The notes beneath the pieces are model-generated. The model made no database searches. It worked only from the letters and a program-made list of their open reading frames with translations, and was not told where the DNA came from. Both the position numbers and the translations under genes were made by a program. 64,000 bases of DNA from Styela clava (lineage: Eukaryota; Chordata; Ascidiacea; Stolidobranchia; Styelidae), in NCBI RefSeq assembly GCF_964204865.1, contig NC_135262.1:11532001-11596000 (forward strand). The letters are read 5' to 3'. The number at the start of each line of letters is the position of its first letter. Position 1 is the first letter of the stretch. Of the stretch, positions 26,510 through 39,846 are shown piece by piece.

Positions 26510-27328
26510 AACTCTACATAAAGTAATCACGTGGAGAATTCGTGGTGACATTTGAATTGCTAAGCTTGACGTAAACAATAACGCGGGAAAATCAAGCCTG
26601 GCAGACAATGACGTTGCATGTCTTGCATGTATATTTGGACTATTATAGGGATAGATTATAAAGCATAAGTTAGATAATTTGATCGAAACTATCGGAAATA
26701 CTAGGGTTTATATTTCACTAATAAATACGTCATTGGAAAGCTTAAATCACGTAATTCTAATTTATTTAAAAATCTCAATTCTGGCCTCTATTTCTGTATA
26801 ACCACTAGTCACTGCCATACATATCAAATAACTGTTGCGCAAATCGTTTTTTTTGGTCCGTTGAAATGCTCGGAAATATTACACATGACCTATGTGGACA
26901 ATGAAATAAGCGTGGAGAAGGAAGCATTTTCGTGTATATATATATTAATATATTTCAAATAGTAAAAAATAGCAAAGGCAGAAATAAGTTTTAATCAAAA
27001 TATTATTATAAAAATTAACAAAAAACGAGAAACTTGTAATGTTACAAAAGTTATTTGTATCAATTTGATTGTCCAATGCATCTGTGTGCAACATTTTTCG
27101 TCGTTGACGTTGAAATATGGAAACGAACTGCAATGAAACAGGATGAATGGTTTAAAACCTGTGTTCCACCTATCCCATCAGTGACGACCGCCAGCGGTTC
27201 CGTTCCTGAGTATTTTATAATACACTAAAATACTCAATATTTGTCTTGAGATAACGAAATATTCAACCAAAAATATAAATGAAATAAATCTTTTTGAGCT
27301 TTTTATAACTATCGCCTTTTTATATTTT

Positions 27329-27334
27329 TTTATT
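27329..27334 (-). terminator. Possible polyadenylation signal of RING gene 2
   Basis: AATAAA on the minus strand lies about 170 bases after the stop codon. The equivalent hexamer is conserved at 34351-34356 behind RING gene 3, though that flank is part of the duplication, so conservation is weak support. Confidence 0.35.
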
Positions 27335-27501
27335 ATGATATCGCCTGCCGTATGACCAGATATTCTTCATAACTTATTGTGATGCAGAACGACACAGTAA
27401 CTTGTTCACATTCAGGAAAAATGCTTTTGAAGTACTCCATTCAAGTGTGCCAACGGATCATGTAGGTGTTTTGAGATAATATCACTGACATTAAGCGAAC
27501 G

Positions 27502-28093
27502 TCATCTTCTGTGTTGGTGTGTAAAATTAAGTCTACAGTTAGGGCAGTATTCAATGTCCATTTCACATTCGAGGCATAATACAGGCATAGGGAAGCAGCA
27601 TACGAAGGAAGCCCTTGCTTCTCGTAAGCCACATATTATGCAAGTTCTATGTACGGGTGCTGCATCTTCAACTTCAATATTTTTTGAAGATTCATCTAAT
27701 AAGATTTTTCTGACTTTCCTAAATGAAAAAATCAAAACACCGGTAACTGAGTTATTCGTTAAATAATAATCAAGCACAGCGACAAACAAAAATGTAATGC
27801 CAACGATCAAAGTTATCTTTTATAGAAGAACATTTCCAAACTCTGAAAAGTATTATGAAAATACTTTGTCTCACAAAAGTAACTTAAATTAGGCTTAAAC
27901 TTTTGATTGAAGAATATTTATAGCATTATTTTTTTTTAATAAATGTTCGCGCTATTTTTTTTTTTTTTTTGCAAACTAAATGAGGGTATTATATTTACCT
28001 TGCGACAGTTACATCATCATCTGAATGAGGCGATAATACTATTTTTCTTTTCGGTTTTCCTGATTGTATATACCCGCCAAAACCCTTGGCCAT
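27502..28093 (-). CDS. Small RING-like zinc finger protein, 103 aa, two exons (RING gene 2)
   Basis: Exon 1 is 28093-27999, starting in the context TTGCAATGGCC and ending GTCGCAAG before GTAAAT. The 280-bp intron ends TTTTTTCATTTAG. Exon 2 is 27718-27502 with stop TGA. The phase-2 junction restores Arg32; total 103 residues. Residues 1-31 are basic then acidic and probably disordered. The finger spans 58-93: C58-x2-C61-x11-C73-x6-C80-x2-C83-x6-C90-P-N-C93, followed by Arg and a His/Arg-rich tail. The spacing matches MDM2/IAP-class RINGs, but the usual histidine is absent; Cys72-Cys73 and Met76 stand in that region, so the second zinc site may use an alternative ligand. An open frame extends upstream of exon 2 through the intron to a possible start at 27810; splicing is preferred because exon 1 and phase recur in the paralogs. 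Ligase activity is uncertain. Confidence 0.75.
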
Positions 28094-31000
28094 TGCAACG
28101 ATGTATCTCTACACAACGTAAAGCTGTTTGCCGCGTATGCAACGCTGTTCAGTTTACTTCTTGAATGTTAATTAATACCACCGCTTTGTTTCTCTTATAT
28201 CGAGGTTATTCTTCAAAATTAGTATCAGATGTAACACGATGGAATTACCCTTCCTTTAAAGCTGCTTCCTATATTACATTTTGGTTATTAAATATAATAT
28301 CTGAAACAAAATAAAATTTAATTATCGTTTAAACTTCATTAAACTGTACTCCCTGTCGATTTCGCACAGGTCACACCCGCGGTATAATAAAACAGTCAAT
28401 GGTCTATCTCGTCGTTCACAAAACGAGAGCGTTTCCATGAGAGAAGCTATGTAAAAAACCGAATCACTCGATTGAAACGAAATGCTAGACAAAAGACGCG
28501 TACATCGAAGGCCCATGCATCATCACCGTCATACCTAAGATATGCGAATGTCGGAAGCCATAAACTCTATTCCATCACGTGAACATAGATCAGACAAAAA
28601 TATTCTTTCGTAATCAATTCCCACATTATTATTTTAATGACCCAAGTACATCATATATATATAATATCAAATCAACTTTATTACAAAACTAAGTCCAATT
28701 GGTTGAACGAAACGCGTGTCGCAGAATAAAAAAAAATTCCATCACACTATGCAGATGTCATGTCCCAAGTTGAATACTTGACCCTGCCTCAATATAAATT
28801 ATGAAACAAGTTTGACGAAATATATACCTAAATTCTAATCAGAAACTAGGACAGGCGCCGGCTAAACTTACGAACCTGCGTTGCAGCCAGCAGATTTTAA
28901 CTGAGACTCGTACAGAGTTAGCGACGCGCTTTAGTCCGCTTTTTTCTCGTGGAGACAATACTGTTCCCGTTTTGTGTAGCAACGTTCGACTTTTGCCGAC
29001 GTTACCAACCTAGAAGAGCCGTTACCCTTGGGGAGAGTCCTCGGAAACTTTAATTTATAAGTGGTTGAATTAAATATGTACAAAAAAAAACAACTTTCAA
29101 ATGCCCTTGAAATTGCTTGACATTCATCATAGTCATTATGCTGTATTGAAGACATAATACCTGTAATAAATGAGGAAAAAAACATGAGTGACATCGGCTA
29201 ACAGACTGGAAATCTGAGACCACGTAAATCCATATAGAAATACCCAACGTTGGGCGTCAATAGATGGTCGCAATTCACCTACTATTTAGCATACAAAAAA
29301 TCTTTCTAACATGATTGTGTATATTTAAAGCTTTAAACGTAGAAAACATATACAGTATGCCTATACCGTGATACTATGTTCGAGGATTTCAAAACTTATT
29401 CAAAAATTGAAACGTTAGCAATTTATATTCATTTCGTTTGAATACTCGTGGGCGTAAAGTAAAACGCTTTGACGTAAAGTCTATGAATCTATCACATTCT
29501 GATAACAATCTAACAACCAAAGATCTCATCCTATCCTAAAATTAATGATCAAATTATTTCATAAATGAAAATAGATTTCATAAATGAAACTATTGCAACT
29601 GTCAAATTAAACCGTCACCTGAATGTACCAAAGGCGTTATGTTAACACTACGATCACAACCACACATAAGTATACATTACCATGATTCAACTTTGCGGAA
29701 TGCTACTTCCTTGCGAGGTTTCAACAATAAACGAAGAACTCAAATTTCACTGTGGCCTGAAAGAATTTCATTCATAAAATAATCTCTCCTTATTTTCATT
29801 TCTCCGTGTACTTTGATCCCTTGAGAGCGACTCAAGATGTATTTTATGAAGCGACTATGGTTACATAGTAAAGATTGGAACGGATACATCTTTCTACAAA
29901 CTTGAATCACACACCCTTTCATACCTAACAAGAAAAATATGAATTTCGAGTTTTTTACATACTTTTGGTTTCGCGAACTAATCAGTTATCACAAAACGTC
30001 ATGTCGCCAATACGCGTTCACTGAATGGCATTTACATTCATTTCGCATATAATTAAATTCCAATTATTGTTTGTTCAACCACAATATTCGATTGACAGAA
30101 TAGGTTTGTTCAACACGCCCCTTTCTTCCAAAACTACCACATTTATTTAGTCACAACCCAGTTCTGAATTATCACACCAGCCACACACCCCCGTCGGGCC
30201 AAGAAGCTATATATAATGATCCACAAATACCGCACGCGCAAAAAGCATGTTCATTGAATGCTCTTCGCCCGATAAAAACGTACCAGTAGCTACGTAGCTC
30301 CACATTGGGTGCCATGTAGATCATCAGCGGATCGCTTTGCGAAGCCGTTGTGGTTGGGATATAAATCGCCAATTAATTGATCAATTGCTTTAAATTAATA
30401 GTTCAAGATGAGGTCCCTTTGAAATTTATTACTTCTGCTATTTTACTGAACTCTGGGTTGTAGACTTCTGAAACCCGTTGCTTTGGAAAGAGCACTGAAT
30501 ATCTTCGTCTCGTTAAAATGCGCCAAAGTCCACTAAAATTGCCTGAAATCTAACAAAAACTCAATAAAACGTGCAAAAGCCACCTAAATACTAGTAAAAA
30601 AAGCTACTGAAACCTACCAAAAACTCATAAAAATGTGCGAAAATGGAACACGTTTTAAACTTTGTCCAAGATATTACAGAGCATTACACTGAATATAAAA
30701 CGATATTTTATAAGTAAGTATTCGAGGTTGGTAGAAACGTGTCATTTTGCAACATAAAATAAGTCAAGTTTGTTTAATCTCTTGACCTATACGTTCAACA
30801 AGCGAGTTTTATCGGCAGATTCTTTCCCTAGTTGTTCACATATATTATATATTGGCTTTCATCTTCCTATATAAATATACTTCTTCCTAAACCTACTAAA
30901 AGCACGTGCTGTAAAATTTTGCGGTACTCGACAATTGCTAGTAAAATGAGTTTTGGAATAAGTATATTGTATTATGACTTAACCCACATTCAATATGATT

Positions 31001-31281
31001 AATAACTAGAGTGCCGATGATCAGCTGACAGATCAATAAGCAATAGAATTTTTATGGTTTGGATATGTAGGCGATTGATGTCTGGCGCTTTTAAAGTAGT
31101 TTTTGTGTCATAAAAAGTACAAAGGAGCAAGGTAGAACTTTTGGCGAATAAGAATGGTTCAAATATATTGACTTTCATCTCTACTGTATTTACTTCTTTC
31201 TAAACCTACTTCAAGCACGTGCAGTAAAATATTGCGGTACTTGATAATAGGTTTTTGCAAATAAGTTTTGGAATGGGTATA

Positions 31282-32109
31282 TATCGTCACGCTAATAACC
31301 GAATTGCGTAAGTCATTTTTGGCGATTTTGAGTTTTTTATAAAATAGGTATTTATGTAATGCTGCGCACCTGTCTGTTAACTCAGATTTTATTTTAAGAA
31401 TTCCGAAACCCATAAAAATAGAGATTTAGTATGACATGCACTTTTATGCAATTGTTTCGTCATAATAAATTATCATTGTTAACACAGGACTGTTGTGACG
31501 TCACAAAGGCGAAATAACCTCTGCGAAGTATTTTCGAGTTTTTGCATCTCGGATTCTAGCTTAGCGCGTATTAATTTGAATTTATACTACAGTATAGGAA
31601 GACGTGCACTAGTGATATTCACTGTCCGAGTCCAATTCACCTTGGTTGGCTTTTGTATTGGGTGCATTGCTGTTTTATTCTTTATATTTAATCTTAGTGT
31701 TATTTCGGTGGGTGTGCAGAACGTGTTATATTATTGAAATATATATTTTTAAACATAAAAAATAATGTAATTGAAACTGATTAGCTATTTTTGGAATTAG
31801 ACATTGTAGATACTGAAAATTACATTCGTTTTTGGAATGTTTAGTTTTTAGGACTGGTGCATATAGTAAAGTTGCAAAATTGCGTATGTCCCCAAGTCAT
31901 AGACACATTTCTGCCCAAGTCACGGTGCGCCATTATGACGTCACTTAACTGCGTCATAGAAATTAACTTAAATCCGGCTACGATCAAAAAATTGAACCAT
32001 GGCAAATTATTGACTCTCAATGGCATAACAATTTCATTAGGAGGTTTTTTACGTTTTTCTCAAAACTGCTGAAAATGACTTACGCAATTCGGTTATTAGC
32101 GTGACGATA
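31282..32109. mobile_element. TA-flanked MITE (Tc1/mariner-like)
   Basis: The inverted repeats run for about 50 bp with few mismatches, starting TATCGTCACGCTAATAACCG at each end. TA dinucleotides flank the element (31280-31281 and 32110-32111). A related locus at about 30953-30985 reads continuously across the insertion point (AAGTATATTGTATTATG), serving as a paralogous empty site. No transposase was found; the 80-codon open frame inside (31495-31737) is not supported as a gene. Confidence 0.8.
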
Positions 32110-32905
32110 TACTGTATTATGGCTTAACCTTCATTCATGTCTGGTGATTTTAAAGGACTCTTCATGTCATAAAAAACATAAATTATATGTATATATACCC
32201 GGCATAGATATATTACCGGTGAAAAACTTTCTGGCGTTTATGAAAAGTGCGAGACCATTGGACAAAATCCAATGGGTGATATATCATGGTGAAATACATA
32301 CGCTTTTAGTAATAAAATAGTAGCAATATATTCAAGCCACTGAGGCCAACCAGAGCCTTAAAAGATATAAATATTCAATAAAGGTGGTGTCAATTTAACT
32401 GTCTTAGAAAGTCGTATATCAAACGATGATATAATCTAATCTTTTTCATTTAAATCTTATCTTAAAATCAATCACAAAAACGTCGAGCTTTGATCAAATG
32501 TTTTATTGTTCAGTACCCCGAATAGTTGACCTCCGGATGGCACCATGTAATTGGACGGACCTTACCGTATTGAAAGGACACATATTTAAAGATTTATAAC
32601 TCGTTAGCTAACATATTTACGCATTATATCGAAACACTGTCGCTGTAGTGCTATATATCCCCTGGATAGGGCGAAAGAATGTCAATAATGGAACCGCTCT
32701 TGAATAATTGTATCTCAAAACACATCCCCAGTTTGTTCAGATTACCCAACTAACAAATCACTAACGAAATATTAGTCCATTCTCAACAAAAAGAAATGTT
32801 CAGAATGGCGGTACCAACTACTAACGATGAAATGTTTCTCCTGAAAATCGTATTCTTTATAGACACAACGTGTGGTGATTTCGTTTCAATGAACGATGTT
32901 TATTC

Positions 32906-33018
32906 GGCACTATCATAGTATTCGTACCAAGATGGCGCACAACCTGCTAACTCTAACATGGTACACATAATATCTTTAGGTTGTGCGACATCGTGGTACG
33001 AATAATACAGGAGCACAG
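32906..33018. mobile_element. Palindromic MITE, GTACCAAGATGGCGCAC family, copy 1
   Basis: About 113 bp fold back on themselves. The left arm contains GTATTCGTACCAAGATGGCG and the right arm its reverse (CATCGTGGTACGAATAATAC). The middle also holds ACATGGTACACATAAT. Copies lie at 42826-42939 and 63618-63728. Confidence 0.7.
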
Positions 33019-34350
33019 TTTATTCATTGTGTGATGATGTCATTCGAAATGAACAGAAACGTCTAGAGGTTCAGATAGGATCAAACAATTTGAATATCGA
33101 CCAAAGTCCAATCGATATTTACATAACGTTACCTGAAATCGTCGTGGACTGAAATAGTTCCGGTCTGTTGCTCAGGACAACTGGCAGATAACTACACCCA
33201 TAGTGCGCCTCTCCAAAAACAAGATTGACTGACCATGAAAATCACGAGTGGAAAATTACATACATTAGAAGATTATTGAAAGTTTAAAATTTTATTCACT
33301 GATTCCACCGTTAACTACGTGGACAAACTCTTTCATAGTCTACAATGAAAGTTCCAGAAGTTTTGGTAATATAAAGAGGTATACGCATTTTTGCGAGGGT
33401 CGGCCTTTAATATTGCGGGACCATAGACGAAACGGGAGCCTGTAGAAAATTGCGATATCCACTGCGACACATACCCAGAAGTGATCTAAGGCCTACACAG
33501 CGTGCATTAGTTTGCGCACTGCACATAGTAACCGACAACTCTACATAAAGTAAACACGTGGAGAATTCGTGGTGACATTTGAATTGCTAAGCTTGACGTA
33601 AACAATAACGCGGGAAAATCAAACCTGAAAGACAATAACGTTGCATGTCTTGCATGTATATTTGGACTATTATAGAGATAGATTATAAAGCATAAGTAAG
33701 ATAATTTGATCGAAACGATCGGAAATACTAGGGTTTATATTTTACTAATAAATACGTCGTTACGTTGAAAAGCTTAAATCACATAATTCTAATTTATTCA
33801 AACATTTCGATCCTGGCCTCTATTTCTGTATACCCACTAGTCACTGCCATACATATCAAATAACGCAAATCTTCTTTTTTGGTCTGTTGAAATGCTCGGA
33901 AATATTACACATGACCTATATGGACAATGAAATAAGCATGAAGAAGGAAGCATTTTCGTATTTATATAATAATATATTTCAAATAGTAAAAAATAGCGAA
34001 CGCAGAAATAAGTTTTAATCAAAATATTATTATAAAAATTAAAAAAACGAAGGAACTCGTAATATTACAAAACTTATTTGCATCAATTTGATTGTCAAAT
34101 GCATCTGTGTGCAACATTTTTCGTCGTTGGCGTTGAACTATGAAAACGAACTGCAATGAAACAGGATGAATGGTTTAAAACTTGTGTTCCACTTATCCCA
34201 TCAGTGACGACCGCCAGCGGTTCCGTTCCTGAGTATTTTATAACACACTAAAACATTCAATATTTGTTTTGAGATAACGAAATATTCAACCAAAAATATA
34301 AATGAAATAAATCTTTCCGAGCTTTTTATAACTATCGCCTTTTTGTAGTT

Positions 34351-34356
34351 TTTATT
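34351..34356 (-). terminator. Possible polyadenylation signal of RING gene 3
   Basis: AATAAA on the minus strand lies about 170 bases past the stop, in the same place as in RING gene 2. Confidence 0.35.
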
Positions 34357-34524
34357 ATGATATCGCCTGCCGTATGACCAGATATTCTTCATAACTTATT
34401 GTGATACAGAACGACACAGTAACTTGTTCACACTCAGGAAAAAATGCTTTTGAAGTACTCCATTCAAGTGTGCTAACGGATCATGTAGGTGTTTTGAGAT
34501 AATATCACTGACATTAAGCGAACG

Positions 34525-34973
34525 TCATCTTCTGTGTTGGTGTGTAAAATTAAGTCTACAGTTAGGGCAGTATTCAAAGTCCATTTCACATTCGAGGCAT
34601 AATACAGGCATAGGGAAGCAGCATACGAAGGAAGCCCTTGCTTCTCGTAAGCCGCATATTATACAAGTTCTATGTTCGGGTGCTGCATCTTCAACTTCAA
34701 TATTTTTTGAAGATTCATCTAATGTGATTTTTCTGACTTTCCTAAATGAAAACATTTAAACATCGTTAACTGGGTTCTTTGTTAAATAAAGTTTGACTTA
34801 GTCGAAGTAGTTAAATGTTATTAATATTTTTTTTTAAACAGATGACTACGTTTGCAAACTGAATGAGGGTATATTTACCTTGCGACAGTCACGTTGTCAT
34901 CTGAATGAGGCAACAATATCCTTTTTCGTTTCGGTTTCCCTGATTGTATATTCCCGTCAAAACCTCTGGCCAT
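34525..34973 (-). CDS. Small RING-like zinc finger protein, 103 aa, two exons (RING gene 3)
   Basis: This is the duplicate of RING gene 2 in unit B. Exon 1 is 34973-34879, starting GCCGCAATGGCC and ending GTCGCAAG before GTAAAT. The intron is only 137 bp and ends TTTTCATTTAG. Exon 2 is 34741-34525 with stop TGA. The phase-2 Arg junction and the length of 103 residues are kept. All Cys of the finger (58, 61, 72, 73, 80, 83, 90, 93) are retained and the histidine is again missing. By eye exon 2 differs from gene 2 at 6 of 217 bases (three replacements: Leu38Thr, Val54Glu, Ile87Phe), while exon 1 differs at about 15 of 95. Both reading frames are intact, so both may be functional. The role is presumably the same as its twin; a ubiquitin-related function is inference only. 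Confidence 0.75.
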
Positions 34974-35190
34974 TGCGGCAATGTATCTCTACTCTGTGCA
35001 AAGCGTCTCCAACTCTGTTTTGTAAGTATAAAACACTGCTATGTTTTCTCGTGTTTTGGGGTTATACTTCTTCAAAAGCAGTATCAATTATACGCGATGT
35101 ATAAAAGCTTCTTTAACGATGAATCGTAGATTACATTTTGGTTAACAGATAATATCTAAAGAAAGTCATATTTTTATCGTTAATAATTTA

Positions 35191-35677
35191 TTTAAACAGT
35201 ACATATAGCAGATTTCTCGCAGGGCGCACGCGCGTTTGAGAATGCAATAACCAGGAATGAGTATCAGAAGCTGTATTTATGTTGAAATGAATGAATTATC
35301 TCTCGCATTTACAAGGTGAGAGAATAGAACCAACCAACCGAAACGAAATCATATACACAGCAAGCACACATTGAATTTTCGAGGCACTGTTTGGGTAGCA
35401 GATAATTTAGTAACCGAGTAAAATGCCTTACATTTTAAACAGTACATATAGCAGATTTCTCGCAGGGCGCACGCGCGTTTGAGAATGCAATAACCAGGAA
35501 TGAGTATCAGAAGCTGTATTTATGTTGAAATGAATGAATTATCTCTCGCATTTACAAGGTGAGAGAATAGAACCAACCAACCGAAACGAAATCATATACA
35601 CAGCAAGCACACATTGAATTTCCGAGGCACTGTTTGGGTAGCAGATAATTTAGTAACCGAGTAAAATGCCTTACATT
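35191..35677. repeat. Recent 243-bp tandem duplication
   Basis: Two units (35191-35433 and 35434-35677) are almost identical, each starting TTTAAACAGTACATATAGCA and ending AAAATGCCTTACATT. A third, more diverged stretch follows at about 35760-35935, sharing AATGAATTATCTCTCG and TTTGGGAAGCAGATA-type words. No coding potential is evident. Confidence 0.8.
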
Positions 35678-38600
35678 ATGTGCATTATAAAGATTGTAAC
35701 GACTCGTGTGAATTGAATAATTTAATCAGATTTATTTAGAACTTCATTATTAACTGTAGTATTGCCCTATTTCGGACTGGTCGAATGCGATAACCAAGTC
35801 TGAATATTACAAGCTCTCCTTAAGTTAAAATGAATGAATTATCTCTCGAATTTACAAAGTTAGAATTAGAGAATTACCCGACTAACCGTACCGAATCACT
35901 CAATCGAACATGCTGTTTGGGAAGCAGATACTGAAGTGTACAAATTCCGGAAGCCATCCCTTCATAATACTCATCAAATTAACTTAGACCAGACAAAAAA
36001 TTGCTTTTGTACATAGTTCTCACATTATAAGAATTTTAACGACGCAGGTAATCAGATAATATTCAACTTTATTACAAAACTAAATCGAAAGAACACGCAG
36101 ACTTCAATTAAATTGAAAGAGAGTCTTGTTTCATAATAGAAAACAGTTCCGTTGCAATAGGCAAACGACGGGTCCAGGTTAAATATTTGACCCTGCCCTA
36201 AAAGAAATTACGAAACAAGTTATATGAAGTAAGTCATAACTAAATTCTAATATCAAAACGTCGACATGCTCTGGTCAAACATTCGACCCTGCGTTGAAGC
36301 CAGCCGCTTTCAATTGAGACTTGTGCGAACAAATCGGCTCGTATTAGTTCGCTTTTTTCTCGCGTGAGGAGAATTCTGTCCCCGTTTTGTATAATAATTG
36401 TCGACGTGACATATGCAAAACATCGGCATTGGTCGCAGTTCACCTACACTTTAGTTGATCTTTCTGGTAGTGTGTTCATTTTTTAAAAATCTGGTGGGCG
36501 TAAAGTGGAACACTTTGAAGTAAGTAGGCTACCCGAATATATCACATTCTGATAACAATCTAATAACCAAAGATCTTATCTTCGAGTCAATGATTGAATT
36601 ATTTGATAAGTTTTTATAAATGAAACTATTGCAATTGTCAAATAAAAACTGTCGCCTAAATGTACCAAATACGCTACGTTAACACTACGATCGCAATAAC
36701 ACATAGGTATATATTTCAATGGTTCGACTTTGCGAAATGCTATATCCATGCGAGGTTTCAACAAAAAAACGAAGAACTCAAATTTCACTTCGGCCTGAAA
36801 GAATTTCATTCATAAAATAAGATCTCCTTATCTTCATTTCTTTGTGTACTTTGATCACTTGAAAGCGAGTCAGATGTACCAGTCAGTTACCACAGAACGT
36901 CATGTGGTCGATACGCGTTCACTGAATGGCGTTCATATTCATTTCACATAAATATGAATCCCACATATCGTTTGTTCAACCTCTATAATCTATTGACAGA
37001 ATAGGTTCGTTTAAAACGCTCTTTATTCTAAAATTACATTTCTTTAGTCACAACCCTTTTCGGAAGCAACATACCTGACACACACCCCCATGGGCCCAAG
37101 AAGCTAAATATAACGATCCACAAATACCGCACACGCAATAAGCATGTTCAATGAATTCTCTTTCCCCGACAAAGACGTACCAGTAGCTACGTAACTCCGA
37201 CATTGTGTACCAGGTAGATCAACAGATCCCTTTAGAATATATTACTACTGCTATTTTACTGGACTCTGGATTGTAGACTTCTGAGACTCATTGCTTCGGA
37301 AAGAACACTGAATATCTTTGTCTGGTTAAAATGCGCCACTAAAATTGCCTGAAACCTAACAAAAACCTCATAAAACGTGCAAAAGTCACCAAAACACTAG
37401 TAAAAAAGCTACTAAAACCTACCACAAACTCATAAGAATGTGCGAAAATAGAACACGTTTTAAACTTCGTCCAAGATATTACAGAGCATTACACTGAAAA
37501 TAAAACAATATTTTATAAGTAAACTTTTTAAGATTGGTATAAACGTGTCATTAGGTAACATAAAATAAGTCAAGTTTGTTTAATCTCTTGACCTACGTTC
37601 AACAAGCGAGTTCTATCGACGGATTCATTACCTAGTTGTTCACATATATTATATATTGGCTTTCATCTTCCTATGTATATATACTTCTTCCTAAACCTAC
37701 TACAAGCACGTGCTGTAAAATTTTGCGGTACTCGTATTATGACTTAACCCATATTCAATATAGTTTGCCGACGATCACCTGACAGATTGATATTGGCTAA
37801 GCAGTAGAATTTTTATGGTTTGGATAAGTAGGTGGTAGTGGGCTTCGGATAGGTAGGTTGGATAACTGGTGATTTTTTAACGAAGAAAAGACTTTCTGAC
37901 GTTTATAAAAATTGTGGGATCATTGGTCACAATTCAGCAGCGTTATATCATGGGTAAAGGTGTACGCTTTAAGAAATAGTAGCAATATATTCAAGCCATC
38001 TTTTGGGTTGTGGGGGTCAACCAGAGCTTTGAAAGATATAAATCTTTAACAAAGTGGGTGTCAATTCAACTGAGAAAGTCGTATATCAAATCATCAAACC
38101 ATGATATAATCTAATCTTTTTTATTTAAATCTTATCTTATCTTAAAATCAATCACAAAAACGTCGAGCTTTGATCGAATGTTTCATAGTTCAGTACCTCA
38201 AATAGTTGACCCCCTGATGGCATTCTGTAATTGGACGTACCGTACCGGACCAAAAGGACACATATTTAAAGATTTATAACCCGTTAGCTCACATATAGAA
38301 GATTGCATTGCTCACATATAGAAGATAGGGCTAAATAATGTCAATAATGGAACTGCTCTTAAATAATTGTATTTCAAAACACATCCCCCAGTTTGTTCAG
38401 TTTACCCAACTAACAAATCACTAACGAAATAGTAGTCTATAGTGAATTCCCAACAAAAAGAAATATTCAGAATGGCGGTACCAACTACTAACGATGAAAT
38501 GTCTCACCGTATAACTCGTTTGTCAGTAGACTATAGTAATCTATATTTAGCCATGCTGTAAGTGTAGGCTACCTAACTGAGCCCCCAACACACCTTTTTT

Positions 38601-39846
38601 GATAAACCATCTTATTCGTATAGACACAACACGTGGCCAGTGCGTGCCAATAGATGGTGTTAACTATATCTCACTATTGTGTTACAAGCATTCCTTTGAA
38701 ATACATAGTGTGCTTTAGGCTTGATCATTCTTTACGTTTTACTGTGGGGTCATTGTGCGTAAATTGTGGTGAATGGGCTTTGGCGATTTAGCTAATTAAA
38801 TTTCAACTGGTGTATCACTAGAAAAAAAAATCAACTGAAACATGCAGAAGTTTATTGAAGATCAAACAATCTGACCAAATTCCGATGTACGTAACGTGAC
38901 CGAAAATCATCATGGACTGATAAATTCTGGTCTGCCACTTAGGCTAACACTCCCATGGTACGCCCCTTCCGACACAAGATTGATTGACCATGGAAATCAC
39001 ACGTGAAAAATGCATGCTCACTTTCTTTCGCCGAAAACGGGACATAACATAGCTATCGACACAAACTAGTACATTGAATATATAAATCGCCTTTGTGTAG
39101 CACAATCAATGACGATAAAACTCATTCCGATGGCAAAATTTACAATGTAAACAAACTCGTTCACCTTCTACAAAATACGACTAATCAAAACGCGACTAAC
39201 TCGCGACACAGTTGACACTGTAATGTAAAATTTTCCACGCTCATATCGTACCCTCATAATTTCTGGTAATATAAGGAATTACAGAATACGCATTTTTGCT
39301 CGGGTCTTCCTTAACTATTGTGGGGCTCTATACGGAGAGGATGTGCAATGACCTTCATACTGGGGCCGTCTACGTTTACAATCTATCTTACGCTATCTAG
39401 CAATACAAATCAAAATATTATACACTCCATGAGCTGAAAGCGAATGGCAGTTTTCAACAGTTGGGAAATATCAACAAAAATACATGATGAACTTTGTATT
39501 TATATTTTATTAATTAGGAATAAAAATAGAGACAGGGCCTCTTACTATTTTAATTTTTTTTCAATCCCATATTTTATACATTGGTTGGTTGGTCGGTTGG
39601 AGTAAATCGTGATAAATAGGCTATTCAGGTTATCAAGTTTCAACTATTGTATCATACGAAGTGAACGTTCATTGAGGATCAAACAATCTGAACATCGACC
39701 AAAGCATAATATCAGCGTAACGTAACCATGAATCATCATCGACTGAAATAGTTATTGTCTGCTTGTCAGGGCAGTCGTCTAGTCACCACACCCATGACAC
39801 ACCTCTTTAAAAACAAGATTGATTGACCAAGAAAAAAACGAGAATA

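Larger units (their letters stand above)
26510..33530. repeat. Segmental duplication unit A (about 7 kb)
   Basis: From ACAACTCTACATAAAGTA onwards this unit matches unit B starting at 33531. Further collinear anchors pair 29.45/36.49 kb, 30.18/37.08 kb, 30.9/37.7 kb, 32.5/38.2 kb and 32.79/38.46 kb. Similarity is high across the first 1.2 kb and lower afterwards, with many indels. Its last part (about 32.85-33.53 kb) matches 42.77-44.3 kb. It holds RING gene 2, a TA-flanked MITE and a small palindromic MITE. Confidence 0.75.
33531..39600. repeat. Segmental duplication unit B (about 6 kb)
   Basis: This is the tandem partner of unit A, in the same orientation, with the right boundary uncertain. 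The words TCAAACAATCTGA and CGACCAAAG-type blocks seen at the end of unit A (33.07 kb) recur at about 38.86, 39.68, 41.96 and 43.0 kb, showing further nested duplication. It carries RING gene 3. Unlike unit A it lacks the TA-flanked MITE. Confidence 0.7.

Noticed and set aside
27502..27810. Unspliced 102-codon reading of RING gene 2 with a hydrophobic N-terminus
   Set aside because: The extension lies in the proposed intron, is absent from the paralog at 34.5 kb, and a conserved first exon with matching phase exists upstream.
28322..28516. 64-codon minus-strand frame above RING gene 2
   Set aside because: The corresponding region of unit B (about 35.8-35.9 kb) is recognisable but does not keep the frame, so coding constraint is not supported.
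28931..29194. 87-codon minus-strand frame ending in a Lys-Lys-Ala motif
   Set aside because: The duplicated counterpart at 36.24-36.44 kb carries indels that shift the frame, so neither reading is conserved.
31495..31737. 80-codon frame with hydrophobic C-terminal half
   Set aside because: It is internal to the TA-flanked MITE, has no splice sites or family resemblance, and the counterpart region of unit B lacks it.
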